Shown here: positions 1-7,945 of the stretch, one piece after another
Layout of the letters: the number at the start of each line of letters is the position of its first letter
Numbering within the stretch: position 1 is the stretch's first letter
Assembly: GCA_022600195.1 (NCBI GenBank)
Contig: JAHZKX010000038.1
Coordinates: forward strand, 1-47,483
DNA from: Planctomycetota bacterium
GTDB taxonomy: Bacteria; Planctomycetota; Planctomycetia; Planctomycetales; Planctomycetaceae
DNA length: 47,483 nt
Reading direction: 5' to 3'
Translations under genes and position numbers: made by a program
The notes under the pieces: generated by a model
Database searches by the model: none
What the model saw: the letters and a program-made list of their open reading frames with translations, nothing else
What the model was told of the DNA's origin: nothing

Positions 1-35
1 CATTGAATTACCAAACCCCTGCGGCATTTGCCGCG

Positions 36-84
36 CGGTGTTCTTCTTCCGTTCGGCCTACGGCCTCACTCCAGAAGAACACCG
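36..84. repeat. REP-like hairpin (12-bp perfect stem)
   Basis: The arm CGGTGTTCTTCT (36-47) is matched exactly by AGAAGAACACCG (73-84). The 25-nt loop contains a second small dyad, GGCC-TAC-GGCC (55-65). It lies just beyond the 3' end of the minus-strand sugar-phosphate transferase gene. No T-run follows either arm, so a simple intrinsic terminator is unlikely. The shape, with a stem, an inner mini-hairpin and an intergenic location, resembles a REP or BIME element; this is inference because only one copy is visible here. Confidence 0.5.
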
Positions 85-120
85 ACCCCATGAACCCCGA
101 TTCTCTCACTTAGGCTGGTA

Positions 121-1311
121 CTAACATCGGGGGAAGGTCAATTTAATGACGACCTCTTCGGGAATTATATCTTCGACTTGACGTACTTCGAAAGGTATGG
201 TTTTGACTTCTTTTTCCGTGTTCCACGCGATTTCTCCAGGCTTACCGGCACCGCAGTAAGCTGCCAGTAAAACCAACGGCACCCACGCAGCAACCACTAA
301 CAGGATGCCCCATGCAGGCCAGATGAGAGCACTGACTGCCCAGGGAAAAAGCCAGCAGACATTGATGGCAAGGATACCCGATGTGACTTTGCGATGTGCC
401 GCATGTCGGAGATTATTTTGACCTGCTGATCCTTCCAGCAACCGCGAAACTCTCTGGTAAGCATGGCTTCGATGTCCTTGATACCAACGATCTCCCCTGA
501 GCATGCGTCGCATGAGCGTCACTGTGGCATCGATCCAAAAGACACCCGGTAAGATCAACCAGACCCAGAGATTTAACGAACCGGCGGTAAGTGTCATCAG
601 AGCCAGCATTCCCATGACAAATCCCAGGAAGGTACTACCGACATCACCCATAAAGATTTTTGCAGGTGCCCAGTTAGCCCCGAGAAATCCCAGCAATGAA
701 ACTGCCAGCAAGATCATCAAAGCCTGCTCAGTGGAATAGTCTGTCAACGAAGTTGAGGTCTGAAAGTAAATGAGAATACTTGCCATCACCAGCACGCTGA
801 TAGCTTCAGTAGCGGCCAGACCATCGATGCCGTCCATAAAGTTAAATAAATTTAACCACCACATCATTCCCAAAACAGCAATCGCACCCACAAGCCAGGA
901 GGCATCCAGGCTGAATCCCCAGAGTTCCACAGCAGGTAAAGGAGACAAAACGGAAACAGATGAAATAATAATTAAGAGCTGTAAACTGAGTCTCGTTTTG
1001 ACGGACAACTCATGTAAATCATCCCAGAACCCGATCATCGCTATGATTAATCCGCCGCAACAGATTGCAGCGATCGGTCCTCCTGTCATCAACTCAGTCC
1101 GATACAACAAACCGATTGCGCAAAGGCAGGTAATGACAAAGGCAATTCCTCCTCCGCGGGGAGTCGGCTGAATATGAGCACAGCGCCTGGTAGGCTCTTT
1201 GACCAACCCTATTTTGGGGGACAGTTTGACGAACAGTCCGGTACAAACCAGAGTAGTGACAAACAGGCTGAAAAGTATCAAGCCGGGCAAAATTAAGCTG
1301 CCGCTAATCAT
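121..1311 (-). CDS. WecA/MraY-family undecaprenyl-phosphate sugar-1-phosphate transferase
   Basis: This 396-aa polytopic membrane protein belongs to glycosyltransferase family 4. Enzymes of the family transfer a sugar-1-phosphate from a UDP-sugar to undecaprenyl phosphate, the first step of O-antigen, teichoic-acid or related polymer synthesis. Family motifs are all visible: the HIQPTPRGGG stretch near residue 46, the DD pair in GFWDDLHE, NLFNFMDGIDGLA near 155, GDVGSTFLGF, and the basic cytoplasmic loop RGDRWYQGHRSHAYQR. About ten hydrophobic segments are evident. The HxPTPRGGG form and the RSHAYQR loop fit WecA-like enzymes better than peptidoglycan MraY. The C-terminal 40 residues are a soluble acidic tail. 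The exact sugar substrate cannot be told. No polysaccharide cluster is visible next to it, but the gene sits at the window edge. Confidence 0.85.
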   Translation of the reverse strand: MISGSLILPGLILFSLFVTTLVCTGLFVKLSPKIGLVKEPTRRCAHIQPTPRGGGIAFVITCLCAIGLLYRTELMTGGPIAAICCGGLIIAMIGFWDDLHELSVKTRLSLQLLIIISSVSVLSPLPAVELWGFSLDASWLVGAIAVLGMMWWLNLFNFMDGIDGLAATEAISVLVMASILIYFQTSTSLTDYSTEQALMILLAVSLLGFLGANWAPAKIFMGDVGSTFLGFVMGMLALMTLTAGSLNLWVWLILPGVFWIDATVTLMRRMLRGDRWYQGHRSHAYQRVSRLLEGSAGQNNLRHAAHRKVTSGILAINVCWLFPWAVSALIWPAWGILLVVAAWVPLVLLAAYCGAGKPGEIAWNTEKEVKTIPFEVRQVEDIIPEEVVIKLTFPRC

Positions 1312-1688
1312 CGACTTAGATCACCCTTTGTAAAATGGCTGGTTTGATTTGAAATGTATCAGGAGCGAGTTCCCCTTGATTGAACAGCAACCCCTGAAAT
1401 TCATATTTGTTTCAGCCACATAAAAAACATTGCCCATTCGAAATCACTGTGCCGGGACAGGCATTCTCTCCAGACATCTAAGTCCCCAATGAGGCTGGAC
1501 ATATATCGCGAGGGAGTATACTGCGATACGAAAAGAAGGTCAATCCGATATCTTGATATCACTCTGATTACAGAGAGAAGCTCGGATAAAGGCTGAACAG
1601 AGAGCTGATCGGTCTGAAAAAAGTAGGTTTCCGCGATTTAAGTGCACACATCAACAAATATAGCGAGCATAGTTTCACCTCCAACCAG
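1312..1688. other. Intergenic region, no gene seen
   Basis: This 377-bp gap separates the sugar-phosphate transferase from the methyltransferase. I see no convincing coding frame. It holds short dyads: two GATATC sites separated by TT near 1548-1561, and a TATCGC/GCGATA pair around 1505-1532. It presumably contains the promoter of the transferase gene, but no good -35/-10 pair stands out. Confidence 0.5.
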
Positions 1689-2492
1689 TCATTTTGCAGC
1701 GGTTTTTTCAAAAACCAGAATATGCTGGCGAGGTAATACGCCGATGGTCTCTTTCCATTTCAGATTCAGCTCAGGACGAGAGACCTCTTTTTTTGCCTGT
1801 GCTTCGGACATTTTATGCACGAGTTTGATGGGAACGGCTGGATCTTCTTTGCGATATTCAACCAGCACAACGCGTCCTTTGGGTTTGAGGGCTTTGGAAA
1901 TTTCCCGCATCATTTCATAGGGAAATTCAAACTCATGATAGACGTCCACCATGATGGCGAGGTCAATCGAAGCTGGTTTGAGTCCGGGTGATTTCTGTGT
2001 TCCCAGGACAGGGTGGATATTTTTCACGCCTGCTTTTTTGAGTTTCTTGTTCAAGAGATCGAGCATTTCCTGCTGCACATCAACTGCATACACGGCTCCT
2101 CCCGGACTGATGTGATCAGCCAGAATAACGGAAATCACTCCACTACCCGCGCCGATATCGGCGATCGCCATTCCCGGTTTCAATTTTAATGCTTTGGGAA
2201 GTAAAGAGAGTCGTTCTTCCAGCTCACGCGAATTACGTTCCAGCCAGGGTGCGCCCTGATATCCCATCACATGGGCAATTTCGCGGCCGAGATAGAATTT
2301 GCCAATTCCATTAGGATCATGGTCTCGCGAATAAGAATAGAGCGATTTTTCCGAAAGTGGTTTCGGCTTGGAAGGCGCGACGGCAGGTTCTTCAGCAGAC
2401 AGGGAGACCGTCAATAACAGACACACCAGAGAAGAGCACACAAAGCCGATGATGCAGTTCCGTGTCAGCAAATTCTTCGATGCGTTCTTCAT
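1689..2492 (-). CDS. Exported class I SAM-dependent methyltransferase
   Basis: This 267-aa protein has a Rossmann-type SAM-binding core. Motif I is IADIGAGSGVISVILA, followed by an acidic AVDVQQEML strand and a YHEF segment typical of UbiE-like enzymes. Residues 1-33 form a Sec-type signal peptide: a basic start (MKNASKNLLTR), a hydrophobic core (IIGFVCSSLVCLLLTV) and a cut near LSAEEP. A strong ribosome-binding site, GAGGAG, lies just before the ATG and supports this start, so the signal is part of the protein. An exported SAM enzyme is odd because SAM is cytoplasmic. Similar signal-bearing methyltransferases are familiar in planctomycetes, but the substrate is unknown. The gene lies 26 bp downstream of the Trm112-like gene and is probably co-transcribed with it. 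Confidence 0.8.
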   Translation of the reverse strand: MKNASKNLLTRNCIIGFVCSSLVCLLLTVSLSAEEPAVAPSKPKPLSEKSLYSYSRDHDPNGIGKFYLGREIAHVMGYQGAPWLERNSRELEERLSLLPKALKLKPGMAIADIGAGSGVISVILADHISPGGAVYAVDVQQEMLDLLNKKLKKAGVKNIHPVLGTQKSPGLKPASIDLAIMVDVYHEFEFPYEMMREISKALKPKGRVVLVEYRKEDPAVPIKLVHKMSEAQAKKEVSRPELNLKWKETIGVLPRQHILVFEKTAAK

Positions 2493-2518
2493 CTTCGCTC
2501 CTCTAACAGAGTCAAGGT

Positions 2519-2758
2519 TCAGGAGACGACTTCTCCTGTTTCGGGATGTCGATTGTGACGTTTCATGATTTCAGCCCACTCTTCCTGAGTAACTTCAGTT
2601 GCTTCTTCCACCAACATGACTGGTATCCCATCTTTGATGGGATACTTGAGCCGCGTTGTGTGATCAACGGAAATCAGAAAGTCGCCTTCACAAATCAGTT
2701 TCGCTTTTGTTTTCGGGCAGGCAATAATGTCCTGCAAATGCTGTGGGTCAAATGACAT
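2519..2758 (-). CDS. Trm112-like small protein
   Basis: This 79-aa protein has the Trm112/YcaR layout: an N-terminal [14 protein letters not shown] segment, an [22 protein letters not shown] core and a charged tail. The LKYPIxDGIPVML stretch is the family signature. In eukaryotes and archaea Trm112 proteins are activating partners of SAM methyltransferases that act on tRNA, rRNA and release factors; bacterial homologues are short and mostly uncharacterised. The usual zinc-type CPxCK is CPKTK here, so the second cysteine is missing and metal binding is doubtful. The gene is immediately upstream of a methyltransferase, which would suggest a partnership, except that the methyltransferase carries an export signal. 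Confidence 0.8.
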   Translation of the reverse strand: MSFDPQHLQDIIACPKTKAKLICEGDFLISVDHTTRLKYPIKDGIPVMLVEEATEVTQEEWAEIMKRHNRHPETGEVVS

Positions 2759-2833
2759 TGAATATTTCTCTAAGAAATTTTTCTAAGATATTAATCGAGG
2801 CCAGCTTGTTTCAATTGTAGCAAAAGAAACACA

Positions 2834-2857
2834 AGTTCAACAGTTTTCTCTTGAACT
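2834..2857 (-). terminator. Possible weak terminator hairpin
   Basis: The arms AGTTCAA (2834-2840) and TTGAACT (2851-2857) are separated by a 10-nt loop, downstream of the TIM-barrel gene. On the minus strand the stem is followed by a U-rich but interrupted stretch. The position fits transcription termination, but the stem is short and AT-rich. Confidence 0.3.
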
Positions 2858-2902
2858 AAAGCTGGTGGTACTGCGATAGCCGGTAGTTGCGGCGTTGTTT
2901 TC

Positions 2903-3922
2903 TTAGAAACCTCGCAGTTTTTGAATGTCTTTGAAAGTCCGCAAATCATAATCAATGCCAACATAATCCAGCACGGAACAAAGTGCACGCACGGCAACGC
3001 CGATTCCATCGGGGCCACTGAAGCCACCAAACTGTCCGCCCCCCTTGAGGTGAGGTTCGACTTCCAGGAAAACACCGGGAACACCCAGTTTTTTCATTTT
3101 CTTTTCCATCTTGGGAAGCATCTCACGCAATTCGCGTAAGACAAACTCATGCCCGGCATCGCCCACGTTGGCGGGAACAAAGTTTTTCAGACGTTCTTCA
3201 TCGACGACGCCCGTCCATTCCAGACTATTATCGACGGCGTAATCTTTAATGTGCAGCCAACCCATCGATTTACTCATATCATGAAACTCGCTCAAGCACT
3301 GCATGGCATCTTTATTCTGTGCGGCGATGTTTCCCCCATCATAAATCGTGACCATATTGGGTCGTTTCACTTTACGCGCTATCTCAGCCAGTAAAGGTCC
3401 GGTTTCACCAATCAGATTCGGTTCAATTTCCAGGCCATACACCAACCCCTTTTTTGCACAGAGATCTACAATCTGACCGATCTGATCGACGGCCTGATTC
3501 ATATAAGGTTTTGGATCTTCCCCTTTGGGAGGATAAAATGAAAAACCACGAATCAATTTTGTTCCCAGTGTTGTGGCGGCGTTAATCGTGTTTGTGACTT
3601 CTTTTTTCAAATACTGTTTGAATGGAACAAACACATTATGCGAGCCGTCATCTTTATCAACCAGTTTAATTTTACCGACGCGTGCTCCAATACTGGTGAC
3701 ATTCACCCCATACTCTTCGTGCAGTTTTAGTAGTGCTTTATATTCTGACTTATTCAAGTCAACGACATGCTTGACGTTTCCATCACCAAATACGTCAATA
3801 AAGCGGGGACTGTAATACTTCAGGCCTAATGCGGAGAGTGCCACCATTTGCTCAACGGCTGTTTTATGATTGGCTGCTTCATCTGCAAACGCACTTAAAA
3901 TCACACGAGGATTATCTGACAT
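2903..3922 (-). CDS. Xylose-isomerase-like TIM-barrel sugar phosphate isomerase/epimerase
   Basis: This 339-aa protein is of the AP-endonuclease-2/sugar isomerase superfamily (COG1082 type). Seen in the sequence are an N-terminal [11 protein letters not shown] strand, the central [17 protein letters not shown] segment with the glutamate typical of metal-binding in the fold, an [14 protein letters not shown] segment, a WLHIKDY histidine strand and a C-terminal VFLEVEPHL glutamate strand. These are the metal-coordinating positions of the family (Glu, Asp, His, Glu). No signal peptide is visible, so it should be cytoplasmic. It is next to a GntR regulator on the same strand and faces a Gfo/Idh dehydrogenase and an aminotransferase. 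A role in the same sugar or polyol catabolic unit is likely; the substrate is unknown. Confidence 0.8.
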   Translation of the reverse strand: MSDNPRVILSAFADEAANHKTAVEQMVALSALGLKYYSPRFIDVFGDGNVKHVVDLNKSEYKALLKLHEEYGVNVTSIGARVGKIKLVDKDDGSHNVFVPFKQYLKKEVTNTINAATTLGTKLIRGFSFYPPKGEDPKPYMNQAVDQIGQIVDLCAKKGLVYGLEIEPNLIGETGPLLAEIARKVKRPNMVTIYDGGNIAAQNKDAMQCLSEFHDMSKSMGWLHIKDYAVDNSLEWTGVVDEERLKNFVPANVGDAGHEFVLRELREMLPKMEKKMKKLGVPGVFLEVEPHLKGGGQFGGFSGPDGIGVAVRALCSVLDYVGIDYDLRTFKDIQKLRGF

Positions 3923-4096
3923 AATGGAGTATTGCCTTTTATTTCTAAATCTAAAACGGATAAGGGTGGGTCAATGTAATGGACCATGCCGGAGCCATTT
4001 TTGACAGGTTTCGGATAAGTTTCAAGAGCTACGAGACGATCCCGGTCGCTTTTTCAAAGGCCGTTCCTGATTTTGATGTCTCTCTGAACCCAAACA

Positions 4097-4831
4097 TCAG
4101 ACAATCAAACGATCTGGCCGCATCCGGGATGCATTTCGCAAATGCATGGTCATGGCTGCGGAAGCTGTTTCGGAATCTCGATTCTTTAACGAATCCAGCA
4201 GAAGCGTATGATCATATAGTCCACGCGTCATAATTTCGGGTGTCTCTCCCACTGCAGAATAAGAAACCCGTTTATAACTCCAGCATTTATGAATGGCTTC
4301 AGAAATCGGTAAATTCCCACAATGTTCTGCCATTGTCAGGTGCAACGCATAATCAAACGAACGAGAGGCTGCTCCCCACGTCTGTAAATGTTTGCTGGAT
4401 TGATCGCCATTCTCATACTGCTGCTGGCATGTTTTAACCTCATCAGCCAATGATTGTAAGCGGACCAGCTCTGTTTCGGGAATTCTTTGTGCTGCCATCG
4501 CAGCAGCAGATGGCTCAAGTAATACCCGCAATTCATGGATTTCAACCAGCCAGTTTTCAGCCCCATCCCTGACAACAGCACGATGATTTTTCTGTTGAAT
4601 TACAATCCCATCTGCCTGCAATCGCGCTAACGCCTGCACAACGGGGGTGCGACTGACACCAATTTCACGCGCCAATTGTGTACTTTTCAGCTCGGTTCCA
4701 CCCGGAAGCTCGCTGCGAATAATGCGTAACAATAATTTCTGGTAAACTTCATCAACCAGGGATGGGCTCACATCATCCTCAATGACTGTTTGTCCATTCA
4801 AATCCATTAACGTAGTACTGTTTTTACTCAT
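4097..4831 (-). CDS. GntR-family (FadR/FCD subfamily) transcriptional regulator
   Basis: This 244-aa protein has an N-terminal winged helix (about residues 25-95). The recognition segment STQLAREIGVSRTPVVQALARLQADGIV is a textbook GntR match. An all-helical FCD-type ligand domain follows (about 110-235), with the ELRVLLEPSAAAMAA start and a late histidine-bearing helix YDHTLLLDSLKNRD. FCD domains bind small organic acids or sugar acids, often through a metal. A GAGAG ribosome-binding site precedes the ATG. The gene is divergent from the Gfo/Idh-aminotransferase operon, and the intergenic DNA carries a 16-bp palindrome on a predicted promoter. It is therefore the probable local repressor of both directions. 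Confidence 0.88.
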   Translation of the reverse strand: MSKNSTTLMDLNGQTVIEDDVSPSLVDEVYQKLLLRIIRSELPGGTELKSTQLAREIGVSRTPVVQALARLQADGIVIQQKNHRAVVRDGAENWLVEIHELRVLLEPSAAAMAAQRIPETELVRLQSLADEVKTCQQQYENGDQSSKHLQTWGAASRSFDYALHLTMAEHCGNLPISEAIHKCWSYKRVSYSAVGETPEIMTRGLYDHTLLLDSLKNRDSETASAAMTMHLRNASRMRPDRLIV

Positions 4832-4952
4832 CTGTCTCTCGTCTCAAACGGGGAACAATTCCAAGTGCAAAAACCAGATTGAAGTCAGGTAGCCGCAAAT
4901 GAATCCTTCTGGAAAAGAGTGGTCTCTTTCCCCCTGAACTCAGTCCAGAGGC

Positions 4953-4981
4953 TTGACAATTCCTGAACCAACCCCTAAAGT
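4953..4981 (+). promoter_or_regulatory. Candidate sigma70-type promoter
   Basis: TTGACA at 4953-4958 is followed after 17 bp by TAAAGT (4976-4981), a perfect -35 and a partial -10. It points toward the Gfo/Idh-aminotransferase operon and lies about 120 bp upstream of its start codon. The palindrome at 4977-4992 covers the -10 and start site, the usual place for a repressor operator. Confidence 0.5.
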
Positions 4982-4992
4982 GAATTCACTTT
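4977..4992. promoter_or_regulatory. Candidate GntR operator palindrome
   Basis: AAAGTGAATTCACTTT is a perfect 16-bp palindrome overlapping the predicted -10 box. A partial copy, TGAATTCACTT, recurs at 5078-5088 just before the Gfo/Idh start codon. Two related sites flanking one transcription start is a common arrangement for a repressor. Assignment to the neighbouring GntR protein is inference from position. Confidence 0.5.
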
Positions 4993-5012
4993 TGCTACTT
5001 CCGAAGTTTTCT

Positions 5013-5044
5013 ATACTTATTATAATCAATATTATAGCAAGTAT
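5013..5044. promoter_or_regulatory. AT-rich imperfect inverted repeat
   Basis: ATACTT-AT-TATAAT and ATTATA-GC-AAGTAT face each other across a 4-bp spacer (12 of 14 positions symmetric). It lies between the palindrome and the Gfo/Idh start. It contains a TATAAT box that could serve as an alternative -10, and it could be a second regulatory site or a 5' leader hairpin. Confidence 0.4.
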
Positions 5045-5100
5045 TTTGAGAATTAGACACATTAAAACGACCTATATTGAATTCACTTGGGAATATATTT

Positions 5101-6381
5101 ATGAACTCTGAGGCAAACACAAATCAGCTGAAAGCGGGCATGGTCGGGTTCGGCATGATCGTGGATGAGACGTATCGACCTTTTTTTGAGACTGTTCACG
5201 AGACAGGTCTTTATCAACGTGCCACTGGTCCGGTTGAGATTTCACTGGAGGCGGTCGCCACACGAACTGGCTCGCGGGCGGAAAAATATCTTGCGGAACG
5301 AGGAGACAAAGTCGGCGGATTTCAAAGTTTTGCCGGTGATGATGCGATAGAACAGATGGTGAAATCAGGATTGGATTTTGCCTGTGTTGCATCCCCCGAT
5401 GATCGGCACTTTGATTCCTGCAAAAAAGTTCTGGAGTCTGGCACGCATCTGATCGTCGAAAAACCTTCCGTTCTGAAATTACAGGAACTGGATGAGCTGA
5501 CCGCATTGGCGCTGAAAAACAATGTCGCGGCGAAGATCGTTTACCATAAGTTACTCGATCCGGATCACAAAAAACTGCGCACCCTGGTTCATGATGATGT
5601 ACTGCAACACGTGAATAACGGTTACTGTTCTCTGCTGGAACCCAAGTCGATTTCCGGCAGTCAGTTTGCGCAATGGATTACAGGCCGCAACCCGGGAACT
5701 TATGTTGCCGTCCATTATATTAAACTGATTGATTTCACATTCGGAGGCAAACTGAAAACGATTACGGCGTCCGGCCAGCGCGGTTTGGTTGGTGATCAAG
5801 ATGGTCCCACGTGGGACAGTTGTCAGATGAAGATGGTTTACGAATATGATTCTGGTCGAGAAGCCGCTTTTGATATTCATACATCCTGGGTCACACCTGA
5901 TAATTTTCCCGGTTACGTCGAACAGGAAGTCCAATTTCGTTTCGACAATGGATTATGGAACGGCCATTCCCGCAAGCGAGGTGTGGAATGCACGGTGGAA
6001 GAGAAAACACCCTTTACGCTCAAAAACTCAATGAACAACCATTATAACGGTACTTTTGTCGAACCATGGGGTACTCGCTCGCAGCGCGGTTACGGGATTG
6101 AAGTCATTGAACGATTCGCCCGTGAAGTTGCATTGATTGAGCATGGCGGCCCCGCTTCGGAACGTCAACAACGGCTGGATGAAGTGCGTTCGCTGAGTTA
6201 CAACGATTTGTCTGCTGACCGCCAGACTGTCGCCGCCGTCCAGGCGTTGGAAGCCATTCTGGAAAAACATGTGCAAGGTGAACCCGACTGCGTCGTGCGT
6301 GTGAACGACGAACAGGGAGGCCTGGTACTTTATCGTCCCGGTTCCTCTGAAGCGGACGTACTTTATGAGGGAACCGTTTAA
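5101..6381 (+). CDS. Gfo/Idh/MocA-family NAD(P)-dependent oxidoreductase
   Basis: This 426-aa protein starts with a Rossmann dinucleotide fold (GMVGFGMIVDETY, residues 13-25). The family EKPS motif follows at 120-123, and the C-terminal substrate domain includes YHKLLDPDHKK near 149. It is somewhat longer than the usual 330-390 aa. No signal peptide is visible, so it should act in the cytoplasm, oxidising or reducing a sugar, polyol or amino-sugar. The reading frame extends to a TTG at 5077. ATG 5101 is preferred because GGGA precedes it at a normal distance and it begins the conserved region more closely. It is followed by the class III aminotransferase 73 bp downstream on the same strand, and is divergent from the GntR regulator. 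Confidence 0.85.
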   Translation: MNSEANTNQLKAGMVGFGMIVDETYRPFFETVHETGLYQRATGPVEISLEAVATRTGSRAEKYLAERGDKVGGFQSFAGDDAIEQMVKSGLDFACVASPDDRHFDSCKKVLESGTHLIVEKPSVLKLQELDELTALALKNNVAAKIVYHKLLDPDHKKLRTLVHDDVLQHVNNGYCSLLEPKSISGSQFAQWITGRNPGTYVAVHYIKLIDFTFGGKLKTITASGQRGLVGDQDGPTWDSCQMKMVYEYDSGREAAFDIHTSWVTPDNFPGYVEQEVQFRFDNGLWNGHSRKRGVECTVEEKTPFTLKNSMNNHYNGTFVEPWGTRSQRGYGIEVIERFAREVALIEHGGPASERQQRLDEVRSLSYNDLSADRQTVAAVQALEAILEKHVQGEPDCVVRVNDEQGGLVLYRPGSSEADVLYEGTV

Positions 6382-6454
6382 GTTTACTTCAAAACCAACT
6401 TTCAAATTATTGATCAATCATTATTCGCAATTCAGTAACACAAAAGAGAGAACC

Positions 6455-7861
6455 ATGAGCACAGCCATTCAATTTGACAATGAAAATCAATCCAATGCCA
6501 TCCGAGAGGATTTATTCCAGACAGAACCATTGGCACTCCGCACATTTACACCCAGCCAGGCTGTGCTTGCAAAATCAGCGGGCTGTTTTCACTGGACTCC
6601 CGAAGGGCGCCGTCTGTACGACTTCACTTCCGGTGTACTGGTAGCCAACCTGGGACACAACCCACGCCGCTGGATGAAACGTTTCAGTGATTACCTGGGC
6701 TGGAAACCAGAAGACATTACGGGCGAAGGTGAAGGAGAGTATTTTGAATCTGCGACACTGACTGCTTATAACGCGGTTACTGAAATTGAAACGAAAGCCA
6801 GCAAACGCCTGATCTCCAATATTCAATCTTTCAAAGGGGGCAATCGTTGTGAAAAGGTGTTGTGGGCCGCCTCTGGTTCGGAAGCAGTGCAAAAAGCACT
6901 CTGGGCCTGTCTGCATCGTGATCCCGAACGAGACATCATCCTGGCTACGCGTCATGGATTTCATGGCAAAAAAGGTCTGGCGGGCGCGGTCACCGGATCG
7001 GAGACAGATCCAGACCGAGATCCACGTGTCAAATTCATCAGCTTCCCGCGTGAGGAATGCGATGATATCACGAAATGTGATCAACCATTGGATACCACCT
7101 CTTACCAGAAGGAGCTGGAAGATCTGTGGAATGAATTCGGCACGCGAATTAATTGCCTGATCACTGAGCCTTATCTTGGTGGTGGAGGAAGTTATCATCC
7201 TCAGGTGGAATATCACAAAGTGTTACATGATTTCTGCCGAGCTCATGACATCATGCTGATCCTGGATGAGGTTCAGGCCAACTTTGGTCGTACCGGTTGT
7301 ATGTATGCCTTTGAAAAATATCAGATCGAACCCGATTTTGTGGTTCTCGGCAAAGGACTCGGTAATGGGGTTCCCGTGGCCGCTGCAGTTGGTCGTGATG
7401 ATGTGATCGCCAGCTTAAAGTACGGTGAAGCCTCTGATACCTGGAGTGCCAACCCACTCTCTTCTGCTGCGGTGCTGGCGACCCTGGATGAATTCGAAGG
7501 TACCGATGTGATGGAAAACACACAGAAGCTGTCAGCGATGTATATCGACGGTCTGCAAAGCCTGAAAGAAACTGGCATCGTCGCCAAAGTTCGGGGCGAA
7601 GGCATGGTGTTTGGAATTGAATGTGCCGAACTGGGTGGTAAAACCAGCCAGGAAGTCGCCATTGAACTGGTCAAGTTCTGCTACCTCGGCGAGCAAGGTG
7701 GAGACGGCATTCATTTACTGGGTGCTCTGGCCGGCAATGTATTACGTATCAGTCCTCCGATGACGATGACGGAAGAACAAGCGGCAGAGTCGATTACACT
7801 TTTAACGCGTTTATGTAAAAAACTGTCCGAGCAACTTCAAGCGGCGACAGCCTCTGCGTAA
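6455..7861 (+). CDS. Class III PLP-dependent aminotransferase
   Basis: This 468-aa protein is a fold-type I, class III aminotransferase (the group of ornithine, 4-aminobutyrate and beta-alanine transaminases). The PLP phosphate site GSEA is at 141-144, the PLP-ring aspartate lies in LILDEVQANFGRTG (D271), and the Schiff-base lysine is K300 in VVLGKGLGNGVPVAA. The frame is open to 6365, but ATG 6455 with AGAGAG upstream is the natural start. Paired with a dehydrogenase, a simple reading is that one enzyme makes a keto group and the other exchanges it for an amine, or the reverse. Classical sugar aminotransferases belong to a different (DegT) group, so the amino substrate is open. A strong terminator closes the operon at 7886-7917. 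Confidence 0.85.
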   Translation: MSTAIQFDNENQSNAIREDLFQTEPLALRTFTPSQAVLAKSAGCFHWTPEGRRLYDFTSGVLVANLGHNPRRWMKRFSDYLGWKPEDITGEGEGEYFESATLTAYNAVTEIETKASKRLISNIQSFKGGNRCEKVLWAASGSEAVQKALWACLHRDPERDIILATRHGFHGKKGLAGAVTGSETDPDRDPRVKFISFPREECDDITKCDQPLDTTSYQKELEDLWNEFGTRINCLITEPYLGGGGSYHPQVEYHKVLHDFCRAHDIMLILDEVQANFGRTGCMYAFEKYQIEPDFVVLGKGLGNGVPVAAAVGRDDVIASLKYGEASDTWSANPLSSAAVLATLDEFEGTDVMENTQKLSAMYIDGLQSLKETGIVAKVRGEGMVFGIECAELGGKTSQEVAIELVKFCYLGEQGGDGIHLLGALAGNVLRISPPMTMTEEQAAESITLLTRLCKKLSEQLQAATASA

Positions 7862-7885
7862 ACCAAAATCAAGCAGCAGAGAACA

Positions 7886-7917
7886 AAACAGGCCCCGGTT
7901 TTTAACGGGGCCTGTTT
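7886..7917. terminator. Strong bidirectional terminator
   Basis: A 12-bp perfect stem, AAACAGGCCCCG / CGGGGCCTGTTT, encloses an 8-nt loop. Its arms begin with A and end with T tracts on each strand. It lies between the convergent aminotransferase and TPR lipoprotein genes and would serve both. Confidence 0.85.
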
Positions 7918-7945
7918 CATTATTTCCAGTGAATATCTGATTGAG

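Noticed and set aside
770..1171. A 133-codon plus-strand frame over the sugar-phosphate transferase gene.
   Set aside because: It is antisense to a gene with full family motifs, and lacks any recognisable domain.
4977..4992. The palindrome considered as a terminator of the regulator or operon.
   Set aside because: No T-run follows and it sits on a promoter between divergent genes, so an operator is the better reading.
6575..7216. A 213-codon minus-strand frame opposite the aminotransferase.
   Set aside because: Shadow of a clearly real gene; no motif and no ribosome-binding site.
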